From CAZLNO01 sp964561005 (lineage in GTDB: Bacteria > Pseudomonadota > Alphaproteobacteria > Kiloniellales > Rhodovibrionaceae): a stretch of 64,000 nt of DNA. Of the stretch, positions 62,450 through 64,000 are shown piece after piece; position 1 is the first letter of the stretch; every line of letters starts with the position of its first letter. The position numbers and the translations under genes are program-made. Below the pieces are notes generated by a model. It was not told the DNA's origin, did not search any database, and saw only the letters and a list, made by a program, of their open reading frames with translations. The stretch spans positions 26,578 to 90,577 of the forward strand of contig CAZLNO010000003.1 of the NCBI GenBank assembly GCA_964561005.1. The letters are read 5' to 3'.

Positions 62450-62959
62450 ATGGCCAGCGCGAAAAAGCAAGAGATAGCGTTTACCGAGGGGGATTTCGTC
62501 GTCTACCCGACGCACGGGGTCGGCAAGGTCATGGGCGTCGAGACCGAGGAAATCTCCGGGATCGAGCTTGAGCTTATCGTCATCAAGTTCGACAAGGACC
62601 GGATGACCCTGCGCGTCCCGGTGTCCAAGGCGAAGAACTCGGGCCTGCGCAAGCTCTCCACCAAGAAGGTCATGCAGGACGCGCTGACCACGCTGAAGGG
62701 CAAGAGCCGCCCCAAGAAGACCATGTGGAGCCGCCGCGCCCAGGAGTACGAGGCGAAGATCAATTCCGGCGACCCCGTCTCGATCGCCGAGGTGGTGCGC
62801 GATCTCTTCCGCGCCGACGATTCCGAGCAGTCCTACAGCGAGCGCCAGATGTACCAGGCCGCGATGGAGCGGCTGGCCCGCGAGTTCGCGGCGATGGAGC
62901 ACATCGACGAGGCCGCCGCCGCGCAGAAGCTGGAGAACGTCCTGCGCGAGGCGGCCTGA
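62450..62959 (+). CDS. carD: CarD family transcription regulator
   Basis: 169 residues. The N-terminal RNA-polymerase interaction domain is clear: FTEGDFVVYPTHGVGKVMGV, ELELIVIKFDKDRMTLRVPV. The C-terminal DNA-binding helices follow (MWSRRAQEYEAKINSGDPVS, LFRADDSEQSYSERQMYQAA). CarD binds the beta subunit of RNA polymerase and stabilises open complexes, mainly at ribosomal RNA promoters. ATG 62450 has GGGATC upstream; ATG 62438 would add four residues. A strong hairpin 30 nt after the stop closes the gene. Confidence 0.96.
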   Translation: MASAKKQEIAFTEGDFVVYPTHGVGKVMGVETEEISGIELELIVIKFDKDRMTLRVPVSKAKNSGLRKLSTKKVMQDALTTLKGKSRPKKTMWSRRAQEYEAKINSGDPVSIAEVVRDLFRADDSEQSYSERQMYQAAMERLAREFAAMEHIDEAAAAQKLENVLREAA

Positions 62960-62988
62960 CGCCGACCGCCGCGCATTCCCCTTTCGTG

Positions 62989-63027
62989 AAAGGCCCACGC
63001 CGGGTACAAGATACGGCGTGGGCCTTT
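62989..63027 (+). terminator. Intrinsic terminator of carD
   Basis: Perfect 14-bp arms AAAGGCCCACGCCG (62989-63002) and CGGCGTGGGCCTTT (63014-63027) around an 11-nt loop, 30 nt after the carD stop. The 3' arm ends in TTT and continues AACC, so the T tract is short, but the stem is strong. The A at one end and T at the other suggest bidirectional use, although there is no gene ending from the right. Confidence 0.75.
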
Positions 63028-63079
63028 AACCATTTCAGGCAAGTCTAGTTCGCCGGCCCTCAGGAGTGCACCGCAGGGC

Positions 63080-63877
63080 ATGACCGACAGGCGAATCGCC
63101 AAGCTTCACCGTGCCGCGCGCATCTGGACCGTCGCGGCCATCCACGGTGAGGCCGCGCGTCTGGCCCGTCTGCACGACGCGATCTGGCGACGCTTCCAGC
63201 CCGCCGACCGGGTGCTCTATCTCGGCAACATGATCGGGCGCGGCGCGGCCATCCGCGAGACCCTCGACGAACTGCTGGACTTCCGCTGCGCGGTCATCGC
63301 CCGGCCGGGCGGCTTCGCCTGCGATGTCGTTTACCTGCGCGGCAGCCAGGAAGTCATGTGGCAGAAGCTGCTGCAGCTTCAGTTCACGCCCAGCCCGGCC
63401 GACGCGCTGGCCTGGATGCTCCAGCGCGGCGTCGGCGCCACCCTGGAGGCCTATGGCGGCCAGGCCGAGGCCGGCCTGCGCGCGGCGCGCGCCGGCACCG
63501 TCGCGCTCACCCGCTGGACCGGCGGCATCCGCCAGGCCATGCAGCGCCACCCCGGCCACGCCGAGCTGCTGGGCCGCCTGCACAGCGCCGCCTACACCCA
63601 CGAGACCGGCGTGCTTTTCGTCAACGCCGGCCTCGACCCGGCCCTGCCGCTGCACGCCCAGGGCGACCTGTTCTGGTGGCACGGCGTCGGCTTCGTGGAG
63701 ATGGAAGCGCCCTACGGCGACTTCCGCCGGGTGGTGCGCGGCTTCGACCCGCGCCGGCGCGGCGTGGCGGAGGCCCCGCACAAGGTCACCCTGGACGCCG
63801 GCGCCGGCTTCGGCGGCCCCCTCATTGCCGCCTGCTTCACCCCGGACGGCGAGATCGTGGAGCGGATCGAGGGTTAA
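63080..63877 (+). CDS. Calcineurin-like phosphoesterase-fold protein with degenerate active site
   Basis: 265 residues with the overall plan of bacterial PPP-type serine/threonine phosphatases, but nearly all metal ligands have changed. GDxHG is AAIHG (residues 19-23, Asp lost); GDxxDRG is GNMIGRG (49-55, both Asp lost); GNHE is GSQE (88-91, Asn and His lost); the following HAGL is NAGL (Asn182). The DAGAGFGGPL block near the C-terminus is kept. The fold therefore looks conserved under selection without catalysis, so I call it a pseudophosphatase, perhaps a phospho-protein or nucleotide binder. The start at ATG 63080 has CAGGAG upstream. It follows the carD terminator and is probably transcribed separately. 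Confidence 0.75.
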   Translation: MTDRRIAKLHRAARIWTVAAIHGEAARLARLHDAIWRRFQPADRVLYLGNMIGRGAAIRETLDELLDFRCAVIARPGGFACDVVYLRGSQEVMWQKLLQLQFTPSPADALAWMLQRGVGATLEAYGGQAEAGLRAARAGTVALTRWTGGIRQAMQRHPGHAELLGRLHSAAYTHETGVLFVNAGLDPALPLHAQGDLFWWHGVGFVEMEAPYGDFRRVVRGFDPRRRGVAEAPHKVTLDAGAGFGGPLIAACFTPDGEIVERIEG

Positions 63878-64000
63878 TGGACCAAGGCCCGGCAGTTGCG
63901 ATCCGCGGAAGGACGCGTCGTCCGCAAAGAGCACAGCTCGGCCCGTGACCCGAAGCCGGCGTCACCAACGGTCCAGACGCCAAGCGGTCTGGTCGTCCAA

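Overview
The window is a 64 kb scaffold piece of very high G+C DNA that is almost all protein coding. The gene families point to an alphaproteobacterium of the Rhodospirillales/Kiloniellales type: a very large NAD-dependent glutamate dehydrogenase, CarD beside an FdxA ferredoxin, a thioredoxin/TPR - LON-domain - Trm112 - DUF971 run, a short NDUFS6-like zinc-finger protein, and Fur-like operators of the GCAAATGC type. This placement is inference from gene content. There is one assembly gap of exactly 100 N (4615-4714), so distance and linkage across it are unknown.

Layout. 1-10.8 kb (minus): an oligopeptide-type ABC importer (two ATPases, two permeases, a Tat-exported binding protein, split by repeats and the gap) with an FAD amine/amino-acid oxidase, an SDR, a deleted second FAD oxidase and a CaiB-type CoA-transferase. 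It looks like an uptake and catabolism operon. 11.0-16.5 kb (plus): a complete Liv-type importer plus an SDR. 16.5-30.1 kb: DNA polymerase I, an NDUFS6-like zinc finger, an orphan ABC ATPase, a lipoprotein hydrolase, four SAM-dependent methyltransferases (two in tandem), a UspA protein, an acyl-CoA dehydrogenase, a chemoreceptor and a homocysteine methyltransferase.

30.2-40.4 kb holds the most interesting locus. Two divergent gene sets face each other across a 442-nt region with Fur-like 19-bp palindromes. Leftward run a phosphate-selective-type porin with acidic Gly-Gly-Glu repeats, a periplasmic FMN-binding protein with a flavinylation site, a PepSY-type membrane protein and an Nfu Fe-S carrier. 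Rightward run 2-aminoethylphosphonate transaminase, PEP mutase (with its own Fur-like site), phosphonopyruvate decarboxylase, a PaaK-like adenylate-forming ligase and ApbE, the FMN transferase that would modify the FMN-binding protein on the other arm. I read this as an iron-responsive unit that joins phosphonate biosynthesis to a flavin-based extracytoplasmic electron-transfer system. The product and its link to iron are inference.

40.5-53.5 kb: a TrkH potassium transporter, a coiled-coil membrane protein, a patch of gene debris (homocysteine methyltransferase and MetY pieces joined through a 21-bp inverted repeat) beside a tRNA-Arg, a pRiA4b ORF-3 family gene, a DMT exporter, a Na/Pi cotransporter and NAD-GDH. 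53.6-64 kb: a small membrane protein, a paraoxonase-like propeller, tRNA-Gly with REP-like repeats, a YbaK/ProX-type deacylase, the thioredoxin/LON/Trm112/DUF971 run, an MFS transporter, a cytochrome c, a DUF938 methyltransferase, a TerB protein, FdxA, a possible small RNA, CarD, and a phosphatase-fold protein whose metal ligands are nearly all replaced.
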